The position numbers were made by a program, and so were the translations under genes. Below, one piece after another: positions 1-8,930 of a DNA stretch of 64,000 nucleotides (position 1 is the first letter of the stretch; each line of letters opens with the position of its first letter). This stretch comes from JAJDXO01 sp965221855. Its GTDB lineage: Bacteria > Pseudomonadota > Alphaproteobacteria > Rhodospirillales > UBA2165. The DNA lies in assembly GCA_965221855.1 (NCBI GenBank), contig CBDCSV010000007.1, forward strand, positions 186,001 to 250,000, read 5' to 3'. The notes under the pieces are model-generated. The model saw nothing but the letters and a program-made list of their open reading frames with translations. It was not told the origin of the DNA and did no database searches.

Positions 1-2800
1 TTGCGTTGTTGACCACCACGCCGGCCAGCGAGGCGAATCCCATCACGCTGGGCATGGACATGTTGATCCCGATCAGCATATGGCCCCAGACCACCCCGAT
101 CAGTCCCAACGGGATGGTCGCCATGACGATGATCGGCTCGAGGTAGTTGCGGAACATGAAGCTCAGCAGAATGAAGACGCCGATCAGCCCGAGGAGGAAC
201 CCGCGGCCGATGGACGCGCCCGTCGTGCCGCCTTCGGCGGCCTCTCCTTTGAAGGTGACGCCCACGCCGGGAAACCGTTCCCGGAACTGGGGCAGAAAGC
301 GCGCCTGGAGATCGCCGATGACTTCCGCCGTGTTGGCCCTGGCGGTGTCCACCTCGCCCTGCACGCTGACCGTGCGTTTGCGGTCGATGCGGTGGATGCG
401 GGCGAAGCCGCGGCCCTGTTCGAGCACCGCGACCGCGCCCAGCGGCGCCTGCTGGCCGCCCGGCAGGGTGACGGTGAAATATTCGAGATCGCCGAGGCTG
501 TCCTTGTCGCCGGGGGCGAGCCGGACATCGATCTCGTAGGCCTCGGTGCCGACCTGAATCTCGTTGGCGGTGCGGCCGTGGAAGGCGGACCGGAGTTGGG
601 TGGCGATGGTCCGGGCCGACAGCCCGAGCGCCGTCGCGCCCTCGCGGAGGCGCACCCGGACCTCGGGCTTGCCGGGGCGCAGGTCGTCGGTGAGATCGGT
701 GACGCCATCGTAGCCCTTCAGCCAGGCAAGCAGCGCGACCGAGGCGGCCTTGAGTTCATCCAGGTCCTCGCCGCTCAGGCGGATGTCGATGGGCCGGCCC
801 GCCGGGCCGATGGTGGGTTCGGCGAACTTCAGGCCGATCACGTCGGGGGGCGTCCCCGACAGCTCGCGCCACCGGTTGAGGACCGTGTCCACGGGGGTGT
901 TGCGGATCTCGGTGCCGAGCAGGTCGCCGGTGACCGTGGCGATATGGGGGCCGCTTTCGAAGGCGTCGATGTTGCGGTTGAACTGAATGTTGATGTTGCG
1001 GACCAGGTTCCGGCCGTCCGGCTGATCCGGCGCGAACTCCCGGTTGACCTCCCGCAGCGCCGCGGCGATCCGGTCGACCAGCATGGTCGTGCGGCTGAGC
1101 GGCGTCCCCTGGGGCATCAGCAGGCGGGCCTGGACCACGTTGCCCTCGATATCGGGAAACGGCTTGAATTTGATTACCCCGCCCGCCAGCAGCGACATGG
1201 AGCCCAGGAGCGCCATCAGGGCGAGGCCGAGGGTCAGGTAGCGCCAGCCGATGGCGACGGTGACGATGCGGTGAACGACCACGTCGCGCACCCATTCGAT
1301 ACCGCTGTCGAGGCGCGCCCGCAGCGGATTGGGTCTCGGCGGGACGTGCGACAGGGCGCCCTTGATGTGATGGGGCAGCACCAGAAACGCCTCGAGAAGG
1401 CTGATGGAGAGCACCAGGATCAGAATGATCGGCATCCATTTGAGGATCGAGCCGATGTCGCCTTCGAGGAAAGCGAGGGATCCGAACACGCAGATGGTGG
1501 TGGCGAACGAGGCAAGGACGCCGGGAGCCACCTGCCGCGTGCCCTCCACCGCCGCCTTCAGGGGCGCCGAGCCCCGGCGCACATGGGCGGCGATGTTTTC
1601 CGAAATGACGATGGCGTCGTCGACCAGGATGCCGATGCCGATCAGCAGCGCCACCATGGTGATCATATTGAAGCTCATGCCGGCCGCCGCCATGACCACG
1701 AAGGCGCCGGCGAAGGAAACCGGCAGGGCCGCCGTCACCCAGAACGAGAACCGCCAATTGAAGAACAGCAGGAGGGTCAGCGCCACCAGCACCAGGCCCG
1801 CCGCGCCGTTATTGACCAGCATCGACAGCCGGTCACGGACGATGGAGGCGATGTCGCGGGTAACCTCGAAGGAGACGCCGGGCGGCGCGGTCCGGCGCTT
1901 TTCCTCGACGAAGGCGTACACCGTGTCGACCACGTTCAGGGTGTCCTGGGTCTTGGTCTTGACGATTTCCAGGACCGCCGCCCGCTCGCCGTTGAACACC
2001 ACCTTGTCCTCGGCGAGTTCGAACCGGTCGGTGGTCGTGGCGATATCGCCCAGTCGCACCTCGCCGCCGGTTTCGGCGCCGACGATGATCAGCCGGTCGA
2101 ACTCGAGCGGATTCCGGCGTTCGTCGTTGAAGCGGACCCTGACGTCGGTATCCGAGGTCTCGATGGTGCCGGCCGGCAAATCGATGCTCTGACGAGCCAC
2201 GGCGGCGGCGATGTCGTCGACGCTGATACCGTATTGACGGAGAGTTTGGGCCGGTATCTCGATGCGAATCTGGCGGTCGGAGAAACCCTTGATATCGACC
2301 CGTGAAACGGCGCCGGTCAGCAGGAGTTCGTCCTTGAGCTGCTCGGCATAGGCCTTGAGATCGGTGGGCGCCATCGGGCCGGTGACGGCAACCGCGGCGA
2401 CGAAGTCGGTCCGGCCGAGCTGACGGACAACCGGATCTTCCACCTCGTCCGGGAACCCGTCGATGGCCTCGACCTCGGTCTTGATGTCGCTGAAGAACAG
2501 GTCGAGGTCGCCGCCCTCGACCATTTCCATGGTGGCGGTGGCGCGGTTTTCGCGGGCGTCGCAGCGGGTCTCGAAAATGCCCTGGACGTTTTCGACGGCG
2601 TCCTCGATACGCTGGCAGACGGCTTCCTCGACCTCTTCGGCGCTCGCGCCCGGATAGACCACCTTCACCTCGACGTTGCGGGGCGGGATGTCGGGGAAGG
2701 TCTCGCGCTTGATGGACGAGACCGATAGTGCGCCGATCACCAGAAAGGCGATCATCACCAGATTGGCGGCGGTCGGGTGGCCGGCGAAGTAGCGGATCAT
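1..2800 (-). CDS. RND efflux pump inner-membrane subunit (HAE1/AcrB-like), C-terminus beyond window
   Basis: The minus-strand frame is open from the ATG at 2800 to the window edge, giving at least 933 codons of a protein usually near 1030. It begins MIRYFAGHPTAANLVMIAF, the usual first transmembrane helix, followed by a periplasmic porter domain and a helix cluster with the conserved stretch GIGILVDDAIVISENI, where the acidic residues lie in the proton relay of TM4. The family exports drugs, solvents or metals by proton antiport. The start overlaps the stop of the upstream membrane fusion protein by ATGA, so the two are translationally coupled. Substrate cannot be predicted; the mix of sequence features fits HAE1 more than the heavy-metal type. 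Confidence 0.93.
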   Translation of the reverse strand, partial: MIRYFAGHPTAANLVMIAFLVIGALSVSSIKRETFPDIPPRNVEVKVVYPGASAEEVEEAVCQRIEDAVENVQGIFETRCDARENRATATMEMVEGGDLDLFFSDIKTEVEAIDGFPDEVEDPVVRQLGRTDFVAAVAVTGPMAPTDLKAYAEQLKDELLLTGAVSRVDIKGFSDRQIRIEIPAQTLRQYGISVDDIAAAVARQSIDLPAGTIETSDTDVRVRFNDERRNPLEFDRLIIVGAETGGEVRLGDIATTTDRFELAEDKVVFNGERAAVLEIVKTKTQDTLNVVDTVYAFVEEKRRTAPPGVSFEVTRDIASIVRDRLSMLVNNGAAGLVLVALTLLLFFNWRFSFWVTAALPVSFAGAFVVMAAAGMSFNMITMVALLIGIGILVDDAIVISENIAAHVRRGSAPLKAAVEGTRQVAPGVLASFATTICVFGSLAFLEGDIGSILKWMPIILILVLSISLLEAFLVLPHHIKGALSHVPPRPNPLRARLDSGIEWVRDVVVHRIVTVAIGWRYLTLGLALMALLGSMSLLAGGVIKFKPFPDIEGNVVQARLLMPQGTPLSRTTMLVDRIAAALREVNREFAPDQPDGRNLVRNINIQFNRNIDAFESGPHIATVTGDLLGTEIRNTPVDTVLNRWRELSGTPPDVIGLKFAEPTIGPAGRPIDIRLSGEDLDELKAASVALLAWLKGYDGVTDLTDDLRPGKPEVRVRLREGATALGLSARTIATQLRSAFHGRTANEIQVGTEAYEIDVRLAPGDKDSLGDLEYFTVTLPGGQQAPLGAVAVLEQGRGFARIHRIDRKRTVSVQGEVDTARANTAEVIGDLQARFLPQFRERFPGVGVTFKGEAAEGGTTGASIGRGFLLGLIGVFILLSFMFRNYLEPIIVMATIPLGLIGVVWGHMLIGINMSMPSVMGFASLAGVVVNNA

Positions 2801-4197
2801 CGCCCGCCCCCGGACGCGGCGCCGTTGGCCGCCTGAGCCGCGAGCCAGGCGGCGGTGGCCTCGTCGGCCTCGGGCGCCAGCTTCATGCCGGCGATGGCCG
2901 GAATGAGGTCGGAGACCACGATCCGCTCGCCGGCCCGGAGGCCGTCACCGACGACCAGGACGTCTTCCTGCTCGAAGGCGACCGACACCTTGCGCAGTTC
3001 CAGCCGGTCTTCACCGTTCAGCACGTAGACCCGGCCGGCATGAACGGCGGCGCGGGGGATCACCACCCGCCCGGGCTGCGGCGGGCCGCGGAATTCCACC
3101 TCCACATACATGTTCTTGGCCAGCGCCGGACGGGCCGGGACGCCGTCATCCCGCCGCTGGGCGGCGATGGCGTAGGGCCGGTCGACGGCGACCACCACGC
3201 CGACGGTGCGGGTCTGCGGATCGATCCGGTCGGTGACCCGGGCGACCCGGCCCGGCCATTCGGCTTCCAGCGCGCCGGTGCGCAGCCGGACCAACGGCTC
3301 GAGGCCCAGCGCCCGGGACATCTCGGCGGACGCATTCGCGGGCGTGACGCCGGACAGGTTTTCCGCCGAGATCAGGTTGATCAGCTTGTCAATCTGCACC
3401 TGCGCGGTGATTTCGGCGACGTCGATGGAATCGGCCCGGACCATGGTTTGGCCCAGCTTGGCCACCTGATCGGCCTCGACGTTGACCTCGGATATGCGGG
3501 CATCGAAGGGCAGGGTGATCACGGTGCGGGCGAGGTCGCGCTCGGACTCGGCCAGGCGCACCTCCTGCGCGGCCAACTGGGCGCGCAACTGCCGGCGTTC
3601 GGCGGGGATGAGATTGAGGGTGTTTTCCAGGTTCTGAACACGCAGCCGGTATGCCAGCAGGTTGCGCTCCTCCTGATCGGCCGCGGCCTGCGAGACCGCC
3701 TTGCGTTCCACCAGGGCGCGCTTGCGTTCCAGGTCTCTGGCGTTGAGCGCCAGGGCGCGCTTCTCGATTTCCAGGGAGGCGCGGGTGTTCCCGACCCGGG
3801 TCTCGAGCTCGGCGAGCCGCGCCTTCAGCGCCAGAATGTCGGCTTTGGCCCGGTCCACGGCGAGCCGGTAGTCGGTGGGGTCGATGCGCAGCAGGACCGT
3901 TCCCCAAGGCAGTATCTCGCCGGCCCGGAGGTCGTCCCGGAACTCGATGATCTTGCCGTCCACCTCGGCCACCGCCGCCCAGACCTTGGCGGGGGCGACC
4001 CTGCCGAAGCCCAGGGCCCGCGGCGTGAGGGTCAGTTGCGGGACCTCGATCACCCGCACGCGGGTGACGTCCTCGCGGGCCTCGGTGTGCGCCGGCGGTT
4101 CCTTGCCGCGGACCATGATGGCGATGATGCCGATGCCGATCAGGATGGGGGGGACGATCAGCAGGCGGCGCCATATGGATTTTTTTTCTCCGGTCAT
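2797..4197 (-). CDS. RND periplasmic membrane fusion protein (HlyD/AcrA family)
   Basis: 466-residue adaptor linking an RND pump to an outer membrane channel. It starts MTGEKKSIWRRLLIVPPIL with one N-terminal membrane anchor, then a lipoyl-like half, a long alpha-helical hairpin rich in Leu/Arg/Glu/Ala (about residues 125-225), and beta-barrel plus membrane-proximal domains. I chose ATG 4197 because it overlaps the stop of the TetR gene (ATGA) and directly precedes the membrane anchor; the open frame runs further upstream inside the TetR gene. The gene is the middle member of a tetR-MFP-RND operon. Confidence 0.93.
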   Translation of the reverse strand: MTGEKKSIWRRLLIVPPILIGIGIIAIMVRGKEPPAHTEAREDVTRVRVIEVPQLTLTPRALGFGRVAPAKVWAAVAEVDGKIIEFRDDLRAGEILPWGTVLLRIDPTDYRLAVDRAKADILALKARLAELETRVGNTRASLEIEKRALALNARDLERKRALVERKAVSQAAADQEERNLLAYRLRVQNLENTLNLIPAERRQLRAQLAAQEVRLAESERDLARTVITLPFDARISEVNVEADQVAKLGQTMVRADSIDVAEITAQVQIDKLINLISAENLSGVTPANASAEMSRALGLEPLVRLRTGALEAEWPGRVARVTDRIDPQTRTVGVVVAVDRPYAIAAQRRDDGVPARPALAKNMYVEVEFRGPPQPGRVVIPRAAVHAGRVYVLNGEDRLELRKVSVAFEQEDVLVVGDGLRAGERIVVSDLIPAIAGMKLAPEADEATAAWLAAQAANGAASGGGR

Positions 4198-4904
4198 CGT
4201 CGGTCTCCATCGTCCGGATGGGGCAGCCGCAGGGAGTTCAGCACCGCCTCGGTGATCATGCGCCGGACCAGGGCGATCCGGTCGGGCGTGTAGTCCTCCC
4301 ATCCCGTGCGCCGCATCAACAGGTGTTGGGCGATCTGGAACACCACCAGATTGCCTATGACGGCATGGGCGCGGATTTTGGCCTCCGGGCTGTCCGGGTC
4401 CATGTCGAGGGCCGCCGCCGCCAAGGCGGTGACGCCGCGGTGGATCGGGCCGAGCCGGCCCTCATAGAGGATGTCGAAGTCGTCCGAGGGATTGGCGAAC
4501 TCGCGCATTACCATGGGCGCCCGGCAGGCCATGAAATCGCCTTCGAGGAATATGCCGGTAAACCCGTGAACGAAGCCCGCGACCACCCGGGCGAGGGCGG
4601 CCTTGTCGGCGCCCGCGGCGGCGATGCCTTCGGCCATCCTTTGGGCCACCGGCCCCACGAGAGGTTCGGTGTCTTCCACCAGCTGATGCAGCACCGCCCG
4701 GTAGAGATCCCGCTTGCCGCCGAAGTGGTAGGCGATGGCGGCGATATTGACCCCGGCCTCGGATGCCAGTTGCCGGGTGGTGACCGAGTCGTAGCCGTAT
4801 CTGGAAAACAGGGTGAGCCCCGCATCCAATAGCTGTCCGCGGGTTTCGTCGCCCCGGCTGAGGGACGCATCGGGCGCGGGTTCGCGAGCGGTACTTTGGC
4901 CCAT
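4194..4904 (-). CDS. TetR-family repressor of the RND operon
   Basis: 236-residue TetR regulator. The N-terminal helix-turn-helix (TTRQLASEAGVNIAAIAYHF) is followed by the usual KRDLYRAVL linker, and the C-terminal part resembles the CerR-type ligand domain. ATG 4904 is chosen because a GGAGGAAGG ribosome site lies just upstream; an in-frame GTG at 4919 overlaps that site. It is the first gene of the operon that continues into the MFP and RND genes with ATGA overlaps, so it probably autoregulates the pump. A pseudo-palindrome upstream (4935-4961) is the likely operator. Confidence 0.88.
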   Translation of the reverse strand: MGQSTAREPAPDASLSRGDETRGQLLDAGLTLFSRYGYDSVTTRQLASEAGVNIAAIAYHFGGKRDLYRAVLHQLVEDTEPLVGPVAQRMAEGIAAAGADKAALARVVAGFVHGFTGIFLEGDFMACRAPMVMREFANPSDDFDILYEGRLGPIHRGVTALAAAALDMDPDSPEAKIRAHAVIGNLVVFQIAQHLLMRRTGWEDYTPDRIALVRRMITEAVLNSLRLPHPDDGDRR

Positions 4905-4934
4905 TTCACCTTCCTCCACCGCTGATATAGACCC

Positions 4935-4961
4935 ATCAATCGTTTAATTCAATCGTTTGAT
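4935..4961. promoter_or_regulatory. candidate TetR operator
   Basis: 27-bp imperfect palindrome with ATCAA/TTGAT ends and two internal copies of AATCGTTT, 30 bp upstream of the repressor start. Its position in the only AT-rich stretch before the tetR-MFP-RND operon suggests that the repressor binds here. Inference from position and symmetry. Confidence 0.5.
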
Positions 4962-4973
4962 TTAATTAATGCG

Positions 4974-5025
4974 GCCAGTCGGAGCCGGACGGGCTTCGCA
5001 ATGGAAGCCTCTCGCTCCGACCGGC
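4974..5025 (-). terminator. stem-loop after secA
   Basis: Immediately after the secA stop, arms GTCGGAGC/GCTCCGAC with neighbouring bases can form a long hairpin carrying an inner GGCTTC/GAAGCC stem. On the minus strand it is followed by an AT-rich tract rather than a pure U run. It separates secA from the downstream efflux operon on the same strand. Confidence 0.55.
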
Positions 5026-5030
5026 TTGGG

Positions 5031-7775
5031 CTAGTTGGCGCCGTGGCAGTGCTTGAATTTCTTGCCCGACCCGCAGGGGCAGGGGGCGTTGCGGCCGACC
5101 TTGCCCCAGGTTGAGGGATCTTCGGGATCGACCTCCGCCGCCGCCCGGCGGGAGCGGACCGGCTCTTCGATAACCACCGCGTCGCCGTAATCGCCTTCGG
5201 GACCGGCGATTTCGCCGCCGTCGGCGAAGGCCGGGTCCTGGTATCCCTCGACGGTCTCCGGCGCGTCGCGGTCGAAGATGCCCATCTCGTCGATGCCGGT
5301 CAGCTGCAGCTCCATGTGGGCGAGCACCTGGCTGACCCGTTCGTCGAGTTCGTCCAGCATGCCGTTGAACATCTCGAAGGCCTCGCCCTTGTATTCGTTG
5401 AGCGGGTCCTTCTGGCCGTAGGCCCGGAGGCCGATGCCCTGGCGCAGATGGTCGAGGGAGAGCAGGTGCTCCTTCCACACCTGATCGAGAATCTGCAGGA
5501 GCAGGCTCTTCTCCACGTCCCGCATGATCTCCGGTCCCCAGGTCGCGGCCTTTTCGGCCATCTTGCGGTTGACCCGGTCCAGGATGCGCTCGTTGACCTC
5601 GGTGTCGGCGACGCCTTCCTCCCGGGCCCACTCGGAGACCGGCAGATCGAGGCCGAATATGCGCTTCATCTCTTCGTGCAGCGCATCGGTTTCCCATTGC
5701 TCCTGATAGGCTTTTTCGGGGATGCACCGGCTGACCGTCCGGCTGACGACATTGGTCCGCATGTCCGCGAGGGTGTTGGAGACGTCGGTGGCGCTCATCA
5801 GCTCCTTGCGCTGCTCATAGATCACCTTCCGCTGGTCGTTCATCACGTCGTCGAACTTGAGCAGATTCTTCCGGATATCGAAGTTGCGCGCCTCGACCTT
5901 CTGCTGCGCCTTCTCCAGCGCCTTGTTGATCCACGGGTGGACGATCGCCTCGCCTTCCTCGAGGCCCAGCTTGGTCAGCATGCTCTCCATGCGCTGTGAG
6001 CCGAAGATGCGCATCAGGTCGTCTTCCAGCGACAGGAAGAATTTCGATCCGCCCGGATCGCCCTGACGGCCGGACCGGCCGCGGAGCTGGTTGTCGATGC
6101 GCCGGCTTTCGTGGCGTTCGGTGCCGACGATGAACACGCCGCCGGCGTCCAGCACCACCTGCTTGCCGGCGGCGACCTCTTCGCGGACCTTTTGGGTCAG
6201 TTGTTCGTGCTTCGCTTCGTCGGCTTCGCCCTCGAGCTGCTGGCGGACCAGCATGTCGACGTTGCCGCCGAGCTGAATGTCGGTGCCGCGGCCGGCCATG
6301 TTGGTCGCGATGGTGACCGCGCCCGGCGCGCCGGCCTGGGCGATGATGTAGGCTTCCTGCTCGTGGTAGCGGGCGTTCAGCACCTGATGCGGAATATTCT
6401 TCTGTTTCAGCAGCTCGGAGATGTCTTCCGATTTTTCGATGGAGACCGTGCCGACCAGCACCGGCTGCTTTCTTTCCCGGCAATCCTCGATCAACTCGAC
6501 GATGGCGTCGTATTTCTCCGCGGTCGAGCGATAGACCTCGTCGTCCTGATCGTCGCGGACGATGGGCAGGTTGGTGGGAATCTCGATGACTTCCAGCTTG
6601 TAGATCTCGGAGAATTCCCCGGCTTCGGTCATCGCCGTGCCGGTCATGCCGGCAAGCTTCGGGTACATGCGGAAATAGTTCTGATAGGTGATCGAGGCGA
6701 GGGTCTGGTTTTCCTGCTCGACGGTCACCCCCTCCTTGGCTTCGAGCGCCTGGTGCAGGCCTTCGGAGAAGCGGCGGCCTTCCATCATCCGGCCGGTGAA
6801 TTCGTCGACGATCACGACCTGGCCGTTGTGAACCATGTAGTCCGTATCGCGCTGGAACATGGTATGGGCGCGGAGCGCCTGGTTGACGTGGTGAACCAGC
6901 GAAACGTTGGCGTAGTCGTACAGATTGCCGTTCTGCAGCAGCCCCGCCCCGTCGAGCAGTTGCTCGACATGCTCGGTGCCCTGGTCGGTCAGGGTGACGG
7001 TGCGCATTTTCTCGTCTTTTTCGTAGTCTTCCTCGACGAGGCTCGGGATCACCTCGTTCACCGCCGCGTACATGTCCGACGACGCTTCGGCGGCGCCGGA
7101 AATGATCAGCGGCGTCCGCGCCTCGTCGACCAGGATCGAGTCCACCTCGTCGACGATGGCGTAGTTGAATTCCCGCTGCACCATGTCTTCGAGGGTGAAT
7201 TTCATGTTGTCCCGGAGGTAGTCGAAGCCGAACTCCGAGTTGGTGCCGTAGGTGACGTCGGCGTTGTAGGAGGCGCGCCGCTCCTCGTCGTTCATCCCGG
7301 GAACGATGACCCCGACCGAGAGGCCCAGCATGTCGTAGATTTTGCCCATCCACTCGGCGTCGCGGCGGGCCAGGTAGTCGTTGACCGTGACCACATGGAC
7401 GCCCTTGCCTTCGAGGGCGTTGAGATAGACCGGCATGGTGGCGACCAGCGTCTTGCCCTCGCCGGTCTTCATCTCGGAGATCATGCCGTTGTGCAGCACG
7501 AACCCGCCGACCAGTTGAACGTCGTAGGGGCGCTCGCCGAGGGCCCGCTTGGCCGCCTCGCGCACCGTCGCGAAGGCGTCGACCAGCAGCTCGTCCAGGC
7601 TCTCGCCCTCGGCGACGCGGCCCTTCAGCCAATCGGTGCGCGCCTTCAGTTCGGCGTCCGACAGGGCCTCCATCTCGGGCTCGAGACCGTTGATGGCATC
7701 GACGGTGCCGCTGAGTCCTTTGACGTAACGGTCGTTGGCCGACCCAAACACGCGCCGGGCGAGGGCGTCAAACAT
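5031..7775 (-). CDS. secA: protein translocase ATPase SecA
   Basis: 914 residues, full length. SecA is the motor ATPase that drives preproteins through SecYEG. Visible features are the start MFDALARRVFGSANDRYVKG, Walker A MKTGEGKT near residue 100, the DEAD-type DEVDSILVDEARTPLIISG region, the helicase motif RGRSGRQGDPG, and a C-terminal zinc-binding/SecB tail NAPCPCGSGKKFKHCHG with the CxC...CH ligands. The gene is transcribed alone and divergently from the parvulin gene, with a 216-bp spacer that must hold both promoters. Confidence 0.98.
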   Translation of the reverse strand: MFDALARRVFGSANDRYVKGLSGTVDAINGLEPEMEALSDAELKARTDWLKGRVAEGESLDELLVDAFATVREAAKRALGERPYDVQLVGGFVLHNGMISEMKTGEGKTLVATMPVYLNALEGKGVHVVTVNDYLARRDAEWMGKIYDMLGLSVGVIVPGMNDEERRASYNADVTYGTNSEFGFDYLRDNMKFTLEDMVQREFNYAIVDEVDSILVDEARTPLIISGAAEASSDMYAAVNEVIPSLVEEDYEKDEKMRTVTLTDQGTEHVEQLLDGAGLLQNGNLYDYANVSLVHHVNQALRAHTMFQRDTDYMVHNGQVVIVDEFTGRMMEGRRFSEGLHQALEAKEGVTVEQENQTLASITYQNYFRMYPKLAGMTGTAMTEAGEFSEIYKLEVIEIPTNLPIVRDDQDDEVYRSTAEKYDAIVELIEDCRERKQPVLVGTVSIEKSEDISELLKQKNIPHQVLNARYHEQEAYIIAQAGAPGAVTIATNMAGRGTDIQLGGNVDMLVRQQLEGEADEAKHEQLTQKVREEVAAGKQVVLDAGGVFIVGTERHESRRIDNQLRGRSGRQGDPGGSKFFLSLEDDLMRIFGSQRMESMLTKLGLEEGEAIVHPWINKALEKAQQKVEARNFDIRKNLLKFDDVMNDQRKVIYEQRKELMSATDVSNTLADMRTNVVSRTVSRCIPEKAYQEQWETDALHEEMKRIFGLDLPVSEWAREEGVADTEVNERILDRVNRKMAEKAATWGPEIMRDVEKSLLLQILDQVWKEHLLSLDHLRQGIGLRAYGQKDPLNEYKGEAFEMFNGMLDELDERVSQVLAHMELQLTGIDEMGIFDRDAPETVEGYQDPAFADGGEIAGPEGDYGDAVVIEEPVRSRRAAAEVDPEDPSTWGKVGRNAPCPCGSGKKFKHCHGAN

Positions 7776-7991
7776 GGAAATTCCTCGGACGAGTCAGAAG
7801 CCTGGCGGCACGCACGCCGCGCTGGCAAAGAGATATGGCCGGGATGGCGCCTTGTCAACGACCGGCATCTGCGCTCGCTTGTGTGATGCGGCCATTTCGG
7901 CCATAGGGTATCGTAAGGGAACGGTTCCTTGCCTCCGAAGGCGATGCCAGGGGTCTGAAACCGAACGGGATCAGCATCGCAGGATCGAAAT

Positions 7992-8831
7992 ATGCGCACA
8001 TTGGCTCTCGCAGCGGCTGTCTTGGCTCTCTCCGCCGGGCTGGCGCTGCCGCAACTGTCCTCGGCCGCGAAAGCCGCCGATGATCCGGTGGTCGCCGTCG
8101 TGAACGGTTATGAAATTTTCATGTCGGACATCATGAACCGGCGCCAGCAGTTGGGCCCCCAGGCCCAGCAGTACCCCGTTCAGCTGTTGTTCAACCTGAT
8201 CCTGCAGGACATGATTACCGTCCGGCTGGTGGCAGACGAGGCCCGCAAACAGGGCTACGACAAGGAGTCCCAGGTCCGCCGCACCGTGGCCCAGATCGAG
8301 GACCAGATCCTCCAGCAGGAGCTGATGTCCCGCTACGTCAAGGACAACATGACCGATGACGCGGTGAAGGCCCGGTATGACCAGTTCCTGAAGGAAAATC
8401 CGCCTCTCGACGAGGTTCGGGCCCGCCATATCCTGGTGGAGACCGAGGAGCAGGCCCGCGCGGTCATCGTCCGCATCGGCAAGGGAGAGGATTTCGCCAG
8501 GCTTGCCCGGGAACTCTCCACCGGGCCGTCCGGGAAGGTGGGCGGCGATCTCGGCTATTTCACCCGCGAGAAAATGGTGCCGGAATTCTCCGCCGCCGCG
8601 TTCGAACTCAGGCCGGGCGACGTCACCAGATCGCCGGTGAAGACCCAATTCGGCTGGCACGTCATCAAGGTCGAGGACCGCCGCACCCAGGACGCGCCCA
8701 GCTACGCCCAGGCCGAGGGCCAGATGCGCGAACAGGTGGAGGAGCAACTGACCCGGAAGTACGTGAGCGAGCTGCGCGAGAAGGCCAAGGTGGAAACCTT
8801 CGGACCCGAAGGGCGTCCCGATCCGAAATAG
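7992..8831 (+). CDS. exported peptidyl-prolyl isomerase, parvulin type (PpiC/PrsA-like)
   Basis: 279 residues. A signal peptide (MRTLALAAAVLALSAGLALP, probable cut after AKA) is followed by a SurA-like helical N-domain and one parvulin domain with VRARHILVETEEQARAV, GGDLGYFTREKMVPEFSAAA and FGWHVIKV. It catalyses proline isomerisation in the periplasm and helps fold exported and outer-membrane proteins. It is divergent from secA, an order seen in other alphaproteobacteria. A rho-independent hairpin follows the stop. Confidence 0.93.
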   Translation: MRTLALAAAVLALSAGLALPQLSSAAKAADDPVVAVVNGYEIFMSDIMNRRQQLGPQAQQYPVQLLFNLILQDMITVRLVADEARKQGYDKESQVRRTVAQIEDQILQQELMSRYVKDNMTDDAVKARYDQFLKENPPLDEVRARHILVETEEQARAVIVRIGKGEDFARLARELSTGPSGKVGGDLGYFTREKMVPEFSAAAFELRPGDVTRSPVKTQFGWHVIKVEDRRTQDAPSYAQAEGQMREQVEEQLTRKYVSELREKAKVETFGPEGRPDPK

Positions 8832-8885
8832 CGAAGACGCCGCCGCATCCGCTGGACGGCGGCCGCGGCTTTGATTAAAAGGAGG

Positions 8886-8912
8886 GCGCCGCGGCAGCGG
8901 CGCTTTTCTTTT
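8886..8912 (+). terminator. rho-independent terminator of the parvulin gene
   Basis: Perfect 7-bp stem GCGCCGC/GCGGCGC with a GGCA loop, followed by TTTTCTTTT. It lies between the parvulin stop and argJ. Confidence 0.85.
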
Positions 8913-8930
8913 GACGTGATTGCCAAACCC

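Noticed and set aside
80..2305. 741-residue plus-strand open frame at the window start
   Set aside because: Antisense to the RND pump, whose minus-strand frame shows clear RND motifs; His/Asp/Gly/Arg-rich composition is typical of a shadow.
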